A DNA stretch of 47,691 bases, from positions 1 to 47,691 of the forward strand of contig JAUVEU010000016.1 in NCBI GenBank assembly GCA_030594645.1, written 5' to 3'. Shown piece after piece: positions 1 through 8,793 of this stretch. Positions within the stretch are counted from its first letter, which is position 1. Each line of letters begins with the position of its first letter. The notes beneath the pieces were generated by a model that ran no database searches, was not told the origin of the DNA, and was given only the letters and a program-made list of their open reading frames with translations. The translations under genes and the position numbers were made by a program. The stretch comes from Candidatus Aegiribacteria sp. (GTDB lineage Bacteria > Fermentibacterota > Fermentibacteria > Fermentibacterales > JCC-6).

Positions 1-476
1 TACTTCAGAGTAAGACCGATAGGGAAAACGAGATTAAAAATACCCGGTAGATAAGGACCGTCAAGCCATTTTCTTATCGTAAGGTCTACCTGGGCAGTAT
101 CATCCTTGAATGAATACGTATACTCGATGATTTCCTCGTAAAAGAGGATTTGATGGCAATATATCAGGAGCATTCCGTCTTCCGGGAACAGGGTATCTAT
201 CCCAGGGTAGTTAACAGCAGAAAAGACCGAATCCAGCATCTCCGGGGACTCGACCAGGTAGAAGCCGTCCTCCGAGTACTCGAATGGATCGAGTATGGTG
301 TTGGCACTTCTCATATAGCCATTATCGAATAGCTGCTCGATCTCGCCGGTGATAACCTTGTACTTTTGTTCAGTTCGGTCTTCGTACTGATCGTCATCAT
401 CGCTGTTGAAGAGACACGCTGATACAGTCAGCAGGAAAATCACTATTAACAAGCCGGCAATCTTTTGCAATGTCAT
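1..476 (-). CDS. Partial secreted lipoprotein, unknown function (3' end beyond window)
   Basis: The frame opens with ATG at 476, preceded by a good ribosome binding site (ACAGGAGA), and stays open to base 1, so the C-terminus is missing. The 158 visible residues begin with a lipoprotein-type signal: a short basic start, a hydrophobic run and a VSAC lipobox with the acceptor cysteine near residue 21. An acidic linker rich in Asp (SDDDDQYED) follows. The rest is soluble-looking and rich in acidic and aromatic residues, with no domain I recognise. It is probably anchored to a membrane facing the periplasm. It has the same strand as the genes that follow it in the list, but a 75-base gap separates it from tcdA. 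The lipoprotein call is firm; the function is unknown. Confidence 0.75.
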   Translation of the reverse strand, partial: MTLQKIAGLLIVIFLLTVSACLFNSDDDDQYEDRTEQKYKVITGEIEQLFDNGYMRSANTILDPFEYSEDGFYLVESPEMLDSVFSAVNYPGIDTLFPEDGMLLIYCHQILFYEEIIEYTYSFKDDTAQVDLTIRKWLDGPYLPGIFNLVFPIGLTLK

Positions 477-551
477 TCTCCTGTCTCTGGTTGATTAATT
501 CATGTTATTCAATATACGAGGTATATTGTTCTGCACAAGAGCAGAATTGCT

Positions 552-1283
552 TCATTCTTCTACGAATTCCAGTACAAGATCAGCCAGAGCATATCCGAAA
601 ATTCCCGGTATTGTTATCAGGCTTGGAATACGGTTCCTGATTCTGCCTCTTTCCAGTGTCTGATCATCCGTGTCCGGTGGCAGAGTATGTTTCCCGGCTG
701 GTTCTACAGAGTAAACACATTGAATACCTTCAGAGATTCCCCTCTTGCGAAGATATTTGCGAAGCTGTTTTGCGAGAGGACAATTACTTGTCTGCGATAT
801 ATCACCCCTTCTTACGAGTGAAGGATCTCTCCTACCTGATGCGCCCATACTGCTTACGACAGGGATATGATTCCTCACGCAATATTCAAGAAGAGCAACT
901 TTAGGATTAAGGCTGTCGATAGCATCAACGACAATATCCGGCGGAGGGTCAAGGATTTTCGCAGCAGTATCCTCATGAAAGAATTCTATACGTGTTTCTA
1001 TTTCTGTATCGGGACAGGTTCTTCTCAGCTGTGAAGCAAGTATTTCAACTTTCGGTTTACCGACATCACTCAGCCCGGCAACCGGATTTCTGTTAAGTGA
1101 AGTTTCTGTCAACAGGTCAAAATCAACAAGTACGAGAGTTCCAGCTCCGCATCTTGCAAGCGCGATTGCGGCATGGCAGCCGACACCACCGAGACCAATC
1201 ACGGCAATTCTTGCTTTCATCAGTCTGTTGTGAGTTTTCTCTCCAAGAAGATCCAGAACCCTATCAAATCGCCTTTCAGTCAT
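552..1283 (-). CDS. tcdA: tRNA threonylcarbamoyladenosine dehydratase-like E1 enzyme (TcdA/YgdL family)
   Basis: A ThiF/MoeB/HesA-fold enzyme of 243 residues. Family members use ATP to cyclise t6A at position 37 of ANN-decoding tRNAs to ct6A. Visible features are the nucleotide-binding GLGGVG loop near residue 30, the VLVDFD strand-end aspartate, the LNRN motif, VDAIDS in the middle and a CVYSVEPAG stretch towards the C-terminus that matches the CVFSTE region of E. coli TcdA. The CxxC zinc pairs of MoeB are absent, as in TcdA. I chose ATG 1283, which overlaps the tatD stop by 8 bases (ATGACTGA). An upstream TTG at 1292 would add three residues and is less likely. The overlap implies translational coupling with tatD. 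Family assignment is strong; the exact tRNA role is inferred. Confidence 0.85.
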   Translation of the reverse strand: MTERRFDRVLDLLGEKTHNRLMKARIAVIGLGGVGCHAAIALARCGAGTLVLVDFDLLTETSLNRNPVAGLSDVGKPKVEILASQLRRTCPDTEIETRIEFFHEDTAAKILDPPPDIVVDAIDSLNPKVALLEYCVRNHIPVVSSMGASGRRDPSLVRRGDISQTSNCPLAKQLRKYLRKRGISEGIQCVYSVEPAGKHTLPPDTDDQTLERGRIRNRIPSLITIPGIFGYALADLVLEFVEE

Positions 1284-2058
1284 CAGGATCAATCCCGAAC
1301 AGATTGCAGGCGTTTGCCCAGGTTATCCCCGCAATATCGAAGGCACTTGTTTTACGTAATTCAGCAATCACATGAGCTACTTTTGTCACATGAGCAGGCT
1401 CCACCTCACCTTGAGCAAGCCCTTCCATCCCGATTGAAGGGGCATCGGTTTCAAGCAGGATTCGGTCTGAAGGAGCGAAAACAGCGGATTTTCTAGCTCG
1501 TCTGGCCCGCAGCCTTGTTACAGCTCCTCCGAAGGCAAGAAATAATCCAAGATCAAGGAATCGGCGAGCGAGTTGTGTTCCTCTTGAAAACGCATGTACG
1601 ACTCCACTGATGTTGCCTCTGTAACTGTCTTCAGACAGAATCGAAAGCATTTCTTCGAAGGCTCCGCGGCAGTGCATAATTACTGGCAGGTCAAGCTCCA
1701 GAGCAACGTCCAGCTGCTGCCGGAAAATCTCTTTCTGGGTATCTCTGTCAGGACGTTCGATCTTGTAATCCAGTCCGATCTCACCGACAGCTACTGAAGA
1801 TGAAGCAGTCAGTACATTCTTAAGATGTTGAGTGTCAAGTTCTTCGCCAGCACTCCAGGGGTGAATGCCAAGCGCAGGATATATTCCAGGTTTCTTTGCC
1901 AGATATATAACCTTGTCCCAGGATTCAGCATCAACAGAAGGAACGATAAGGCGGGTTACTCCCGCTGCCCTAGCACGGTGGAGAACCCCCTCCGTGTCTC
2001 CACAAAGGGGATTCATGAAAAGATGACAGTGTGTATCGAAAAACTGTATGGTTTCCAC
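1276..2058 (-). CDS. tatD: TatD family metal-dependent deoxyribonuclease
   Basis: A TIM-barrel metal hydrolase of 260 residues, the usual TatD length. The metal ligands are visible in family order: DTHCH at the N-terminus, GEIGLDY in the first third, IMHCRGA and VVHAFSRG in the middle, and LLETDAP near the C-terminus. TatD proteins are cytoplasmic 3'-5' exonucleases or endonucleases linked to DNA repair and degradation. The gene follows the lipoprotein at 2069-2737 by 10 bases and its stop overlaps the tcdA start, so the three are probably co-transcribed. Nothing looks truncated or degenerate. Confidence 0.9.
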   Translation of the reverse strand: METIQFFDTHCHLFMNPLCGDTEGVLHRARAAGVTRLIVPSVDAESWDKVIYLAKKPGIYPALGIHPWSAGEELDTQHLKNVLTASSSVAVGEIGLDYKIERPDRDTQKEIFRQQLDVALELDLPVIMHCRGAFEEMLSILSEDSYRGNISGVVHAFSRGTQLARRFLDLGLFLAFGGAVTRLRARRARKSAVFAPSDRILLETDAPSIGMEGLAQGEVEPAHVTKVAHVIAELRKTSAFDIAGITWANACNLFGIDPDD

Positions 2059-2068
2059 TGGGTTTTCG

Positions 2069-2737
2069 CTAGTTTACTGTAAAGGATTCCAGATCATCGG
2101 TTATGGTTGTTGTCGAATTCTGATAAGTCTGAATATATATAGTCCTCAATTTTCCAACGTTTTCAGCAAAGTCAATTGTACTGGTAAGTATGTTTCCGCT
2201 ATCTGACAATATCAGTTGTATTTCCAGGCAGTTTTCAAAGGATCCCGCAGTTACAGTTACGTTGGCGTTCATGCTGAGAATGGAAGCGGTAATGGGGGGG
2301 TCATCGGAGAAATCCCAGGTCGCGCTTTCCTGCAAAGGAAATGGAATTACCCATGACGAATCAGTATCCGTCAGATGAGCATATCCATAAAGTCCATCAT
2401 CCGTTACGCGAATATAGGTTGTTAAAGTGCTGTCAGTAATAATAGTATCGCCATACATCTCGATAGTGTCGGTAACGGCATATTCTTGAATAAATACCTC
2501 AAATTTGTCTGAATGTGTCGCAGTTCCAGTTATTTCAGTTGTACAGTATCCTGTTATCGTCGCAATTTGAGTTCCTGAAAGAGACATGGTTCCATCTCGG
2601 CTAAAAACCCACTCATTACCTACAGCAAGTGGAAAGTATTTCGCGTCTTCACCGGCAGATGATCCTGCGGGGTTATTATCTCCACACGAAAGTGCAATGA
2701 GAATTCCGATAATCAGTGAGAAAAACAGCTTCTTCAT
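2069..2737 (-). CDS. Secreted lipoprotein with PLAVGNEW motif, unknown function
   Basis: A 222-residue exported protein. The frame is open from 2767, but MKKLFF at 2737 is preceded by AGAAGGGG and begins a classic signal: basic start, hydrophobic core and a Cys (IALSCGDNN) followed by a flexible Asn/Ser/Gly linker. This is a likely lipoprotein, although the lipobox (ALSC) is slightly off consensus. The motif YFPLAVGNEWVF directly after the linker is common in uncharacterised exported proteins of FCB-group and candidate-phylum bacteria. The remainder is Thr/Ile-rich and beta-strand-like. No catalytic motif is visible. It sits first in a probable operon with tatD and tcdA. Confidence 0.75.
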   Translation of the reverse strand: MKKLFFSLIIGILIALSCGDNNPAGSSAGEDAKYFPLAVGNEWVFSRDGTMSLSGTQIATITGYCTTEITGTATHSDKFEVFIQEYAVTDTIEMYGDTIITDSTLTTYIRVTDDGLYGYAHLTDTDSSWVIPFPLQESATWDFSDDPPITASILSMNANVTVTAGSFENCLEIQLILSDSGNILTSTIDFAENVGKLRTIYIQTYQNSTTTITDDLESFTVN

Positions 2738-2815
2738 AAAACAACCCCTTCTTGAGAGAAAACACACTTTATTGTAATTTGTCCAAATCTGTTAGTGATG
2801 TCCAGCATGTTATCG

Positions 2816-3754
2816 TCAGTATGTTAGTGTCCGCTGCTTGAATCCATACCCAAGTACATCATAGGCATCATGAAGAACCATGAAAGCATCCGGATCAATA
2901 CGTTTCAGAAGTCTTCTCAGCATCATTACCTGTCTTCGATGAATACAGACATAGATAACATCTTTTTTTGTCCGGTCGTACCCACCCTCGGCCTTCAGGA
3001 AAGTAACACCCCTGTTAAGCTTATCGAAAATAGCGTCCCGGACCTTATCCGGTTCATTTGTCACAATCATTACAGATTTTATGTATGGCATTCCTTCCGA
3101 TGCAAAATCAGTCATTCTGCTTGTAAGGAAGAGATTCAGGTATGCCCATATAACTATAGTGGGGTTCTTGAATACAACCCCCACTGCTAGAATTATGAGA
3201 GATTCCGCGATCCAGTATCCGGTACTGATCGATACTCCAAAATACTTCTTCAGAATAGCAACAGGGATATCTGTCCCTCCTGTAGAACCTCGGAATTTGA
3301 AAATCAAACCGAGCCCTACGCCCAGGATAGCAGAGCCGGCCAGAGAAGCCAGAAGGATGTCTGTTTCTGATTTGCCTGAGAGAAACATTGCAAGCCTGGG
3401 GAGTTCCCCATCTCCGGCAACATTATGGACTATCTCGCTGTAACTGGAAAGGAAGGAGAGATGCGAAGGCTTAAATACCCAGCACATAGTGTTTGCCATC
3501 AGCATTCCAACAAAACTCCTGATACCGAACTGCTTTCCTATTACGAAATATCCCAGAAAAAAGAGTGGAATGTTAAAACCGAACATCCAGATGCTCTCTG
3601 TAACGCCTGTCCAGTGATAGAGGACCTGAGCCAGTCCTGCAACTCCGCCCGGAGAAATCCGGAATGGGAACAAAAACCAGGAATAGGCTACTCCAAAAAA
3701 AACAGAACCTGCAAGAATACCAGCGTAATCCTGCATTTCATGCTTGATACTCAT
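2816..3754 (-). CDS. YitT family membrane protein (YitT_membrane plus DUF2179 domain)
   Basis: A polytopic membrane protein of 312 residues. The start at MSIKHEM (3754) has a CAGGAG ribosome binding site; the extra 22 upstream residues in the open frame are unlikely to be translated. The N-terminal two thirds carry about six hydrophobic segments with the family glycine motifs (RISPGGVAGLAQ, GSTGGTDI). The last 80 residues form a soluble DUF2179-type domain (VTFLKAEGGYDRTKKDVIYV). Members are widespread and mostly uncharacterised; some have been linked to small-solute uptake, but no substrate can be assigned here. It is probably a single-gene unit with its promoter in 3755-3885. Confidence 0.85.
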   Translation of the reverse strand: MSIKHEMQDYAGILAGSVFFGVAYSWFLFPFRISPGGVAGLAQVLYHWTGVTESIWMFGFNIPLFFLGYFVIGKQFGIRSFVGMLMANTMCWVFKPSHLSFLSSYSEIVHNVAGDGELPRLAMFLSGKSETDILLASLAGSAILGVGLGLIFKFRGSTGGTDIPVAILKKYFGVSISTGYWIAESLIILAVGVVFKNPTIVIWAYLNLFLTSRMTDFASEGMPYIKSVMIVTNEPDKVRDAIFDKLNRGVTFLKAEGGYDRTKKDVIYVCIHRRQVMMLRRLLKRIDPDAFMVLHDAYDVLGYGFKQRTLTY

Positions 3755-3885
3755 AATATTCAACTCCTGTAATAACGCCAGGATTATCCTGTCTATACTG
3801 TAGTAAAAATTAATAGACAAAGCCTGAATACAGCTTCGCCCAGTCAGAAGTAATATACATTATCAGATATGTATCTGTCAGATTT

Positions 3886-4599
3886 TCAGGCTGGAGCTTT
3901 AATTCTTCCTGCTTCCAGATCCTGCCTGAGAGCAAATTTAATCTTTCGTCTTGCCAGAATTATAACCCATATCAATACCGGTACTATTCCCAGCGCCATG
4001 AATGGATTCCATATTGGAACAGCAAAGATGCACAGGTCATAGAGTCCGTGAAAAAATACAGCAAGGAGAAAACCCTTACAGATTAGCAGACGTTCTGTTC
4101 CCTTATCCTTTGAGAATTTCGCCATACCTATGTAGTACCCCATTATTACTGAAACAGCAGCGTGAAGCGGTATAGCGGTAAAAGCTCTGAGAATGGCTAC
4201 ACTCAGCCCTTTTCCCAGAACGTAAAGAATATTTTCAAGGCAGGCAAATCCCATTCCGGCAACTACTGCGTAAACGATACCATCCATTATTTCGTCAAAG
4301 CACTTCTTCCTGAAAGCTACCCGCCGCACGATGAAAAGTTTTAGGCTCTCCTCCACAAGAGCAGCTACAACAAATGCCTTGAAGACCGGATAAAGTATAT
4401 GATATGGTATAAGTATTTCCCTGAATTCACTGATTAGCATTTCAAGTATGAGAGCAGGCAGAGTGGAGAACAGCCCCAGAAGGAAAATCCTGATGATTAA
4501 CCCTTTGGGTTCCGGTTTTGCTTTGTCTTTCCTGTAGAAGTAGATAACGATGATAACAGCGGGAATTATCGCAAGTGTCAGAGCAAGAGCAACGTTCAT
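3886..4599 (-). CDS. PrsW-like glutamic-type intramembrane protease
   Basis: A 237-residue integral membrane protein with about seven hydrophobic helices. Motifs of the PrsW/CPBP-like family are present: EESLKLF (tandem glutamates), a helix with GFACLENILYV, HAAVSVIMGYYIG and FHGLYDL. The Glu pair and the conserved His residues are those assigned to the active site in PrsW, which cleaves anti-sigma factors in Bacillus. No anti-sigma factor is visible nearby, so the substrate is unknown. The ATG at 4599 follows CGGAGAG. It lies downstream of the repeat protein at 4644-4979 on the same strand, with a 44-base gap. Confidence 0.85.
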   Translation of the reverse strand: MNVALALTLAIIPAVIIVIYFYRKDKAKPEPKGLIIRIFLLGLFSTLPALILEMLISEFREILIPYHILYPVFKAFVVAALVEESLKLFIVRRVAFRKKCFDEIMDGIVYAVVAGMGFACLENILYVLGKGLSVAILRAFTAIPLHAAVSVIMGYYIGMAKFSKDKGTERLLICKGFLLAVFFHGLYDLCIFAVPIWNPFMALGIVPVLIWVIILARRKIKFALRQDLEAGRIKAPA

Positions 4600-4643
4600 G
4601 TGTCCGGCTCTCCGTTCATTAAACTAATTTACCGGCATCAAGA

Positions 4644-4979
4644 TCAGTCGTGTAATCTCCCCTGCCACTTGCTGCTTTCTTCCCAGCCGGCCTGGTATTC
4701 ATATTCAACCAGGTAAACACATAGATCTGACTGATACTCGTACTCAACGTAGAAAATATCAATATCGGACTGATATTCGTAATCAACTAAATACCAGAGA
4801 GCGTCTTCATCATCAGCCTGGTATTCGTAATCAACAACATATACGCAAAGATCAGCCTGATACTCGTACTCAACCAGATACACGCATAGGTCAGCCTGGT
4901 ACTCATACTCACAGACATATATATTTCCGGCAAATACAAAGGTCATGAGTGATAATGTAAGCATGGGTATTAATTTCAT
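4644..4979 (-). CDS. Small secreted YEYQ-repeat protein, probable 7(1) septoil knot (DUF6150-like)
   Basis: A 111-residue protein with a cleavable signal peptide (about 18 residues ending VFAG), then six repeats each starting [ED]YEYQ[AS][DG] and continuing with a short aromatic and aliphatic strand. Four units are 13 residues long, one is 16 (it carries the insert DEDALW), and the last ends in AGW. The pattern of strand-turn units with [YF]xVxYxxQAD cores and a terminal QAGW closely resembles DUF6150 proteins, for which a knotted fold called the 7(1) septoil knot has been described; I recall this from memory and cannot search. The start has AAGGAG. It lies 12 bases downstream of the gene at 4992-5573, probably in one transcript. 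No biochemical role is known to me. Confidence 0.65.
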   Translation of the reverse strand: MKLIPMLTLSLMTFVFAGNIYVCEYEYQADLCVYLVEYEYQADLCVYVVDYEYQADDEDALWYLVDYEYQSDIDIFYVEYEYQSDLCVYLVEYEYQAGWEESSKWQGRLHD

Positions 4980-4991
4980 GACTGCTCCTTT

Positions 4992-5573
4992 TCATGATAC
5001 GGTTTGCGGAAAGGCCTTTTCAATTTGATTGGCGAAATCAACAGTACGTTCAAGAAGCTCCAGTAATGTCCCGGCTCTTATCGAGTGATAATCAAGTTCT
5101 CTTCGTACTGATACTATTTCAGGTTCCGCACTCACAAGGTAAAACGGTATCAAGTACATAAGAGTTTCCATCACGTCCGACCTCTGAAGAAATCCGCAAA
5201 TATCCTGTTTACTCTGTGTGCGGGTTACATATTTTCTGTCAAAGCTGTCATTTCCAGTTTTAATTTTTCTTCCTATAAGGATATTGAACCGCGTTAACAG
5301 TGTGCCGAAGGATATTTTCAATCTGCATTCGGACCTGCAGGCTACAGTTACACTCATTTCACCACTCGAATACAGAGTCAGGCTGAATGTTCTTTTGCGA
5401 TGCACACCGACAAGTACAAAATCGTTCGTCCCGTATGGGCTTGATACTGTATCCACTGTCCTGACTGAACACCCGCTATCTTTTACGTATCCATCCCTTA
5501 TTTTGCGGTAGCTTTCATCGACCATGGCTGCCAGTTCATCAAGGATATTGTTAAGCTGGTCTTTCATCTTCAT
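4992..5573 (-). CDS. Hypothetical cytoplasmic protein
   Basis: A 193-residue protein with no signal peptide, membrane helix or motif that I recognise. The open frame continues upstream to 5702, but the ATG at 5573 (MKMKDQLNN) has GAAGGAG six bases ahead and avoids overlap with the divergent gene at 5671. The N-terminus looks like an amphipathic helix (LNNILDELAAMVDES); the middle alternates polar and hydrophobic residues like a beta-sheet, with an RRE/DYHS segment near the end. It sits head-to-head with the DUF3160 lipoprotein gene and just ahead of the septoil-knot-like gene. The real-gene call rests on start signal and context; function is unknown. Confidence 0.65.
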   Translation of the reverse strand: MKMKDQLNNILDELAAMVDESYRKIRDGYVKDSGCSVRTVDTVSSPYGTNDFVLVGVHRKRTFSLTLYSSGEMSVTVACRSECRLKISFGTLLTRFNILIGRKIKTGNDSFDRKYVTRTQSKQDICGFLQRSDVMETLMYLIPFYLVSAEPEIVSVRRELDYHSIRAGTLLELLERTVDFANQIEKAFPQTVS

Positions 5574-5670
5574 GCATACTCCTTCACCTGATTTACTTAT
5601 ATTGAATCCATTGCCAAGGAATAAAGAATTGTCAATGAATGTATTATCTGTAAACGAGAGGAGTATTTTT

Positions 5671-7878
5671 ATGAGTGCTGGAATCAGTGCTGTGTTGATC
5701 ACTACATTTGTTCTTGTATCGAGCTGCAGCAGCAGAGAGGGTTCTTCACTTATCGAACATCATAGAATCGACTCAGAGGATCTCGATTTCCCGGAAGAAG
5801 TTGAAGTGGCTGCTTCGTTTGCTGATAGATTCTACGAACCGGTCGGCAGTTTAGTGGAGCCTGACATGTCAACCTTCGATCTTCCTGCACAAGCTTCTGA
5901 AGTATTCAATCTCTCACATGTTCTAAGAAGAGCAGGAATTGATAATACACCGGAAAGCCTGCTGGAAAACGGATTTATTGTTTTCAATGCATTCTACAGC
6001 ACGGATAATCCGATAACTGCGTATGAAACTATCTCTGATTGGGATCAACCGGTTTATATCTCTTCAGGCATACCTCTGCATATGCTGCATATCTTCTTCG
6101 ACCAGATTCTGCAGAATCTCGAAGAAAAATACCTTTACGAAGATTTACTGATTGTATGTAACAGTCTTTATAAAATAAATCTGGATCGTGGTTGTGCCCT
6201 GAATACAGCATTTTTCGCTGTACCGCTCTCTTTACTCGATCCTTCCTTTATATCAGATCCATCAATTGCCGATGCGGTTTTCAGTGAATTAGAGCTTATC
6301 GAACAACATCTCGGTTTTGAAGACAGCCCGATTTTCGGATATAGAGAAGACTACTCGCAGTATATCCCCAGAGGTCACTACACAGCCAGCGAGCGGCTGG
6401 AGAGGTATTTCAAGACAATGATGTGGCTTGGAAGGCTGACTCTTCTGCTCAACGGAGGAGAACCTCATGGCCAAACAGCTACCTACATTGTATCCGAGGA
6501 TGATGCAAGGGAAATGACCGCCAGCGCGCTTCTCATTGTTTCCGATCTAAATACTGTTGAATCGGATGGTGAGCTGCTTCTGAACAAATGGAAAAGGATC
6601 TACGAGATAACGGCTTTCTTTGCCGGTTTCGCTGATGATCTATCAGTTCCTGAATACTCGAATGCGGCAAGAGAGATAGCAGGAGAATCAGCTGATACCG
6701 ATTTGATCTGGAGCCCTGATTTTTACCACCAGTTCAGAAATTATGTGAATGCCAACTATGCCAATCCTTCCATTTACAGTGGCACCGGGGAACTTATTTC
6801 AATGCCGGACGAGAACGGAGAGTTCAATCCCGATGATCTTCAGGAAGCATTCGTAAAAACTACAGGTTTCAGATTCCTTGGTCAGAGATATACACCTGAC
6901 AGTGAAATTCTTGGTAAGCTTGTGTTCCCTGCAGTGGGATTAAATCCTTCAGGACGAAACCGTTTCATGCCGACCGGACTGGATGTCGCGGCAGCTTTCG
7001 GAAGCGATGCTGCCCTCTCAATTCTTGAAGAACGGGGAGCGTTCGAATACGATTTCTACGGTGACTCCCTCGCATCTCTAACATCCATGATCGAGGATTA
7101 TACCCCATCTGACTGGCATTCAACCCTCTACATGTCATGGCTTCATTGCCTCTATCTCCTGCAGAAGGAAAAGGGAGAAGGTTACCCTGACTTCATGTGC
7201 AATGATGCATGGGATAGACACACCCTCTCCAATTTCCTCGCCTCATGGGCAATGCTCAGGCATGACACGATTCTATACGCCAAGCAAAGTTATACTATGC
7301 AATGTGGATGCGCTATAGGACCTGATGAAGAACCCGTTCCTTCCGCGGGTTTTGTAGAACCTGTACCCGAAGTCTATGCTGAACTGAGAGCGACTCTGAA
7401 AATGGCTGAAAGAGGACTTATGGAATTCGGTGTTCTGGACGATGAAATTGAAATGAGATTCAATAATGCGACCACCATTCTGAAGAATCTTCAGAATATC
7501 GCAGAAAGAGAGCTTGCAGGAGAACAGATCTCTTCAGAGGACGCGGATTTTCTTAAGGATTTCGCAAGGCGTCTTGAAATCGCAATTTCATGGGGTGGCA
7601 TAACTTCAGAAGGCCTGGAAACATCCCTGATTGCGGATGTTCATACCGACCAGAACAGCATGTCTGTCCTTGAGGTCGCATCAGGTAACCTTGATTACTG
7701 TATAGTCATTTACAGAAGACCTGACGGCAATATAGAAGCCGCGATCGGACCTGTTCTGAGTTATTATGAATTCACCTGGCCAATGTCCGACAGGCTTACT
7801 GACGAAGCATGGCGTGAAATGATCGCGAATGACGAACCTGAAAGACCATTCTGGACGGAGATGTTCCTGGAGGAATAA
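5671..7878 (+). CDS. DUF3160 domain lipoprotein
   Basis: A 735-residue exported protein. I place the start at ATG 5671 (MSAGISAV), after GAGAGGAG; the open frame begins at 5524 but that part overlaps the divergent gene. A lipoprotein signal with VSSCSSREG follows. The body matches DUF3160: FRFLGQRYTPDSEIL, RNRFMPTGLDVAAAFGS, STLYMSWLHCLYLL and ASWAMLRHDTILYAKQSYT are the characteristic blocks, at about residues 410-550. The last 150 residues form a further helical and beta region ending in a short acidic tail. Family members are large surface or periplasmic proteins of unknown activity found in FCB-type and related bacteria. It is convergent with the gene ending at 7889, only 10 bases away. 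Confidence 0.85.
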   Translation: MSAGISAVLITTFVLVSSCSSREGSSLIEHHRIDSEDLDFPEEVEVAASFADRFYEPVGSLVEPDMSTFDLPAQASEVFNLSHVLRRAGIDNTPESLLENGFIVFNAFYSTDNPITAYETISDWDQPVYISSGIPLHMLHIFFDQILQNLEEKYLYEDLLIVCNSLYKINLDRGCALNTAFFAVPLSLLDPSFISDPSIADAVFSELELIEQHLGFEDSPIFGYREDYSQYIPRGHYTASERLERYFKTMMWLGRLTLLLNGGEPHGQTATYIVSEDDAREMTASALLIVSDLNTVESDGELLLNKWKRIYEITAFFAGFADDLSVPEYSNAAREIAGESADTDLIWSPDFYHQFRNYVNANYANPSIYSGTGELISMPDENGEFNPDDLQEAFVKTTGFRFLGQRYTPDSEILGKLVFPAVGLNPSGRNRFMPTGLDVAAAFGSDAALSILEERGAFEYDFYGDSLASLTSMIEDYTPSDWHSTLYMSWLHCLYLLQKEKGEGYPDFMCNDAWDRHTLSNFLASWAMLRHDTILYAKQSYTMQCGCAIGPDEEPVPSAGFVEPVPEVYAELRATLKMAERGLMEFGVLDDEIEMRFNNATTILKNLQNIAERELAGEQISSEDADFLKDFARRLEIAISWGGITSEGLETSLIADVHTDQNSMSVLEVASGNLDYCIVIYRRPDGNIEAAIGPVLSYYEFTWPMSDRLTDEAWREMIANDEPERPFWTEMFLEE

Positions 7879-7888
7879 GAAACTCGAA

Positions 7889-8350
7889 TCAGAATCCCAG
7901 ACCTGCTCCGGTTGAAAAGACCCAGCTGTGATCCTCATCGCCTCCGGCAACATGTCTGAAAAGGCCAGCGGAAACTAACAGGAGATGCGCTCCAAACTGC
8001 AGTTCGCCGCCAACATAGGTCTGGTCATTCTCCAGACCTGTCCATGGATTATTCCATGTATACATGACAGAACCACAGATATCCATGGAAAGGACGGGAA
8101 TCAGCACCATATTGAAAGTATGACGGGTTCCAAGGTGCAATTTGCCGCCTGATAGACCGGGTTCGAGTCGAATGAGAATGCCGCTGTCGGAACCGAACAG
8201 CCCTCCCCATGATGTTCCGCTGATTCCAAGCGAAAGGCTCATTTTCTGGGGAGTAGTGAGTTTTATGCCTATTGTAGGAGACCAGTTAGCAAAATCTGCC
8301 ATGACTGGAAGAACAAGGCATACTATTACCAGAAGTTTCAACGTTTTCAT
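7889..8350 (-). CDS. Small exported beta-barrel-like protein
   Basis: A 153-residue protein with a signal peptide (MKTLKLLVIVCLVLPVMA) followed by alternating polar and hydrophobic stretches rich in Gly, Ser and aromatic residues. It ends in GAGLGF. A terminal Phe is typical of outer-membrane beta-barrel proteins recognised by the BAM machinery. I chose ATG 8350 because it overlaps the arsC stop in an ATGA arrangement, implying translational coupling. The barrel call is inference from composition and the C-terminal residue; no family is recognised. Co-expression with an ArsC-like enzyme is odd, and no functional link is obvious. Confidence 0.65.
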   Translation of the reverse strand: MKTLKLLVIVCLVLPVMADFANWSPTIGIKLTTPQKMSLSLGISGTSWGGLFGSDSGILIRLEPGLSGGKLHLGTRHTFNMVLIPVLSMDICGSVMYTWNNPWTGLENDQTYVGGELQFGAHLLLVSAGLFRHVAGGDEDHSWVFSTGAGLGF

Positions 8351-8793
8351 TCTGTATGATTCCCTTTTAAACAATCAGGCAATTCTTCAATAAATGCTTT
8401 TATCTCATCTCTCACGCGCCTGTAGCAGTCCAGTTCACCCTCGAAGGAACCTGCATTCCTCGCAAGCACAGGTGGATCATCAAATCCTCTATGAATAATC
8501 CTTATTCCAGCAGGAAAGTAAGGACAGTTCTCACTGGCGTTATCACATACAGTGATTACATAATCGAATTCTCTATTGTTCAGTTCTTCTACAGTTTTAC
8601 TCCACTGTCCTGCTATATCCACACCGGCTTCCCGCATAACCTGTACAGCCATGGGATTCAACTCCTGAGCTTCGATTCCAGCAGAGAATACTTCAAGGAC
8701 ATCGCTTTTCAAATTCCTTGCAAACCCTTCCGCCATCTGGCTTCGGCAGGAGTTCCCTGTACACAGGAAAAGAATTCTCAGTTTATTTTTCAT
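8347..8793 (-). CDS. arsC: Arsenate reductase, low-molecular-weight phosphatase type (ArsC)
   Basis: A 148-residue enzyme of the thioredoxin-coupled ArsC / LMW protein tyrosine phosphatase superfamily. The P-loop CTGNSCRSQMAEG near residue 10 holds the catalytic Cys and Arg. A second cysteine region (VCDNASENCPYFP, about residues 80-92) supplies the two resolving cysteines of the Bacillus/Staphylococcus-type ArsC, and the FDDPP motif contains the general-acid Asp. It reduces arsenate to arsenite in the cytoplasm. ATG 8793 (MKNKLR) is the natural family start; the frame is open to 8871 but nothing supports the extension, and a good Shine-Dalgarno is not obvious. No ArsR, ArsB or Acr3 gene is next to it. 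Confidence 0.88.
   Translation of the reverse strand: MKNKLRILFLCTGNSCRSQMAEGFARNLKSDVLEVFSAGIEAQELNPMAVQVMREAGVDIAGQWSKTVEELNNREFDYVITVCDNASENCPYFPAGIRIIHRGFDDPPVLARNAGSFEGELDCYRRVRDEIKAFIEELPDCLKGNHTE

Noticed and set aside
4660-4920. Regular DNA repeat resembling a CRISPR array
   Set aside because: Repeats are about 39 bases with no unique spacers and encode an in-frame repeat protein with a signal peptide.
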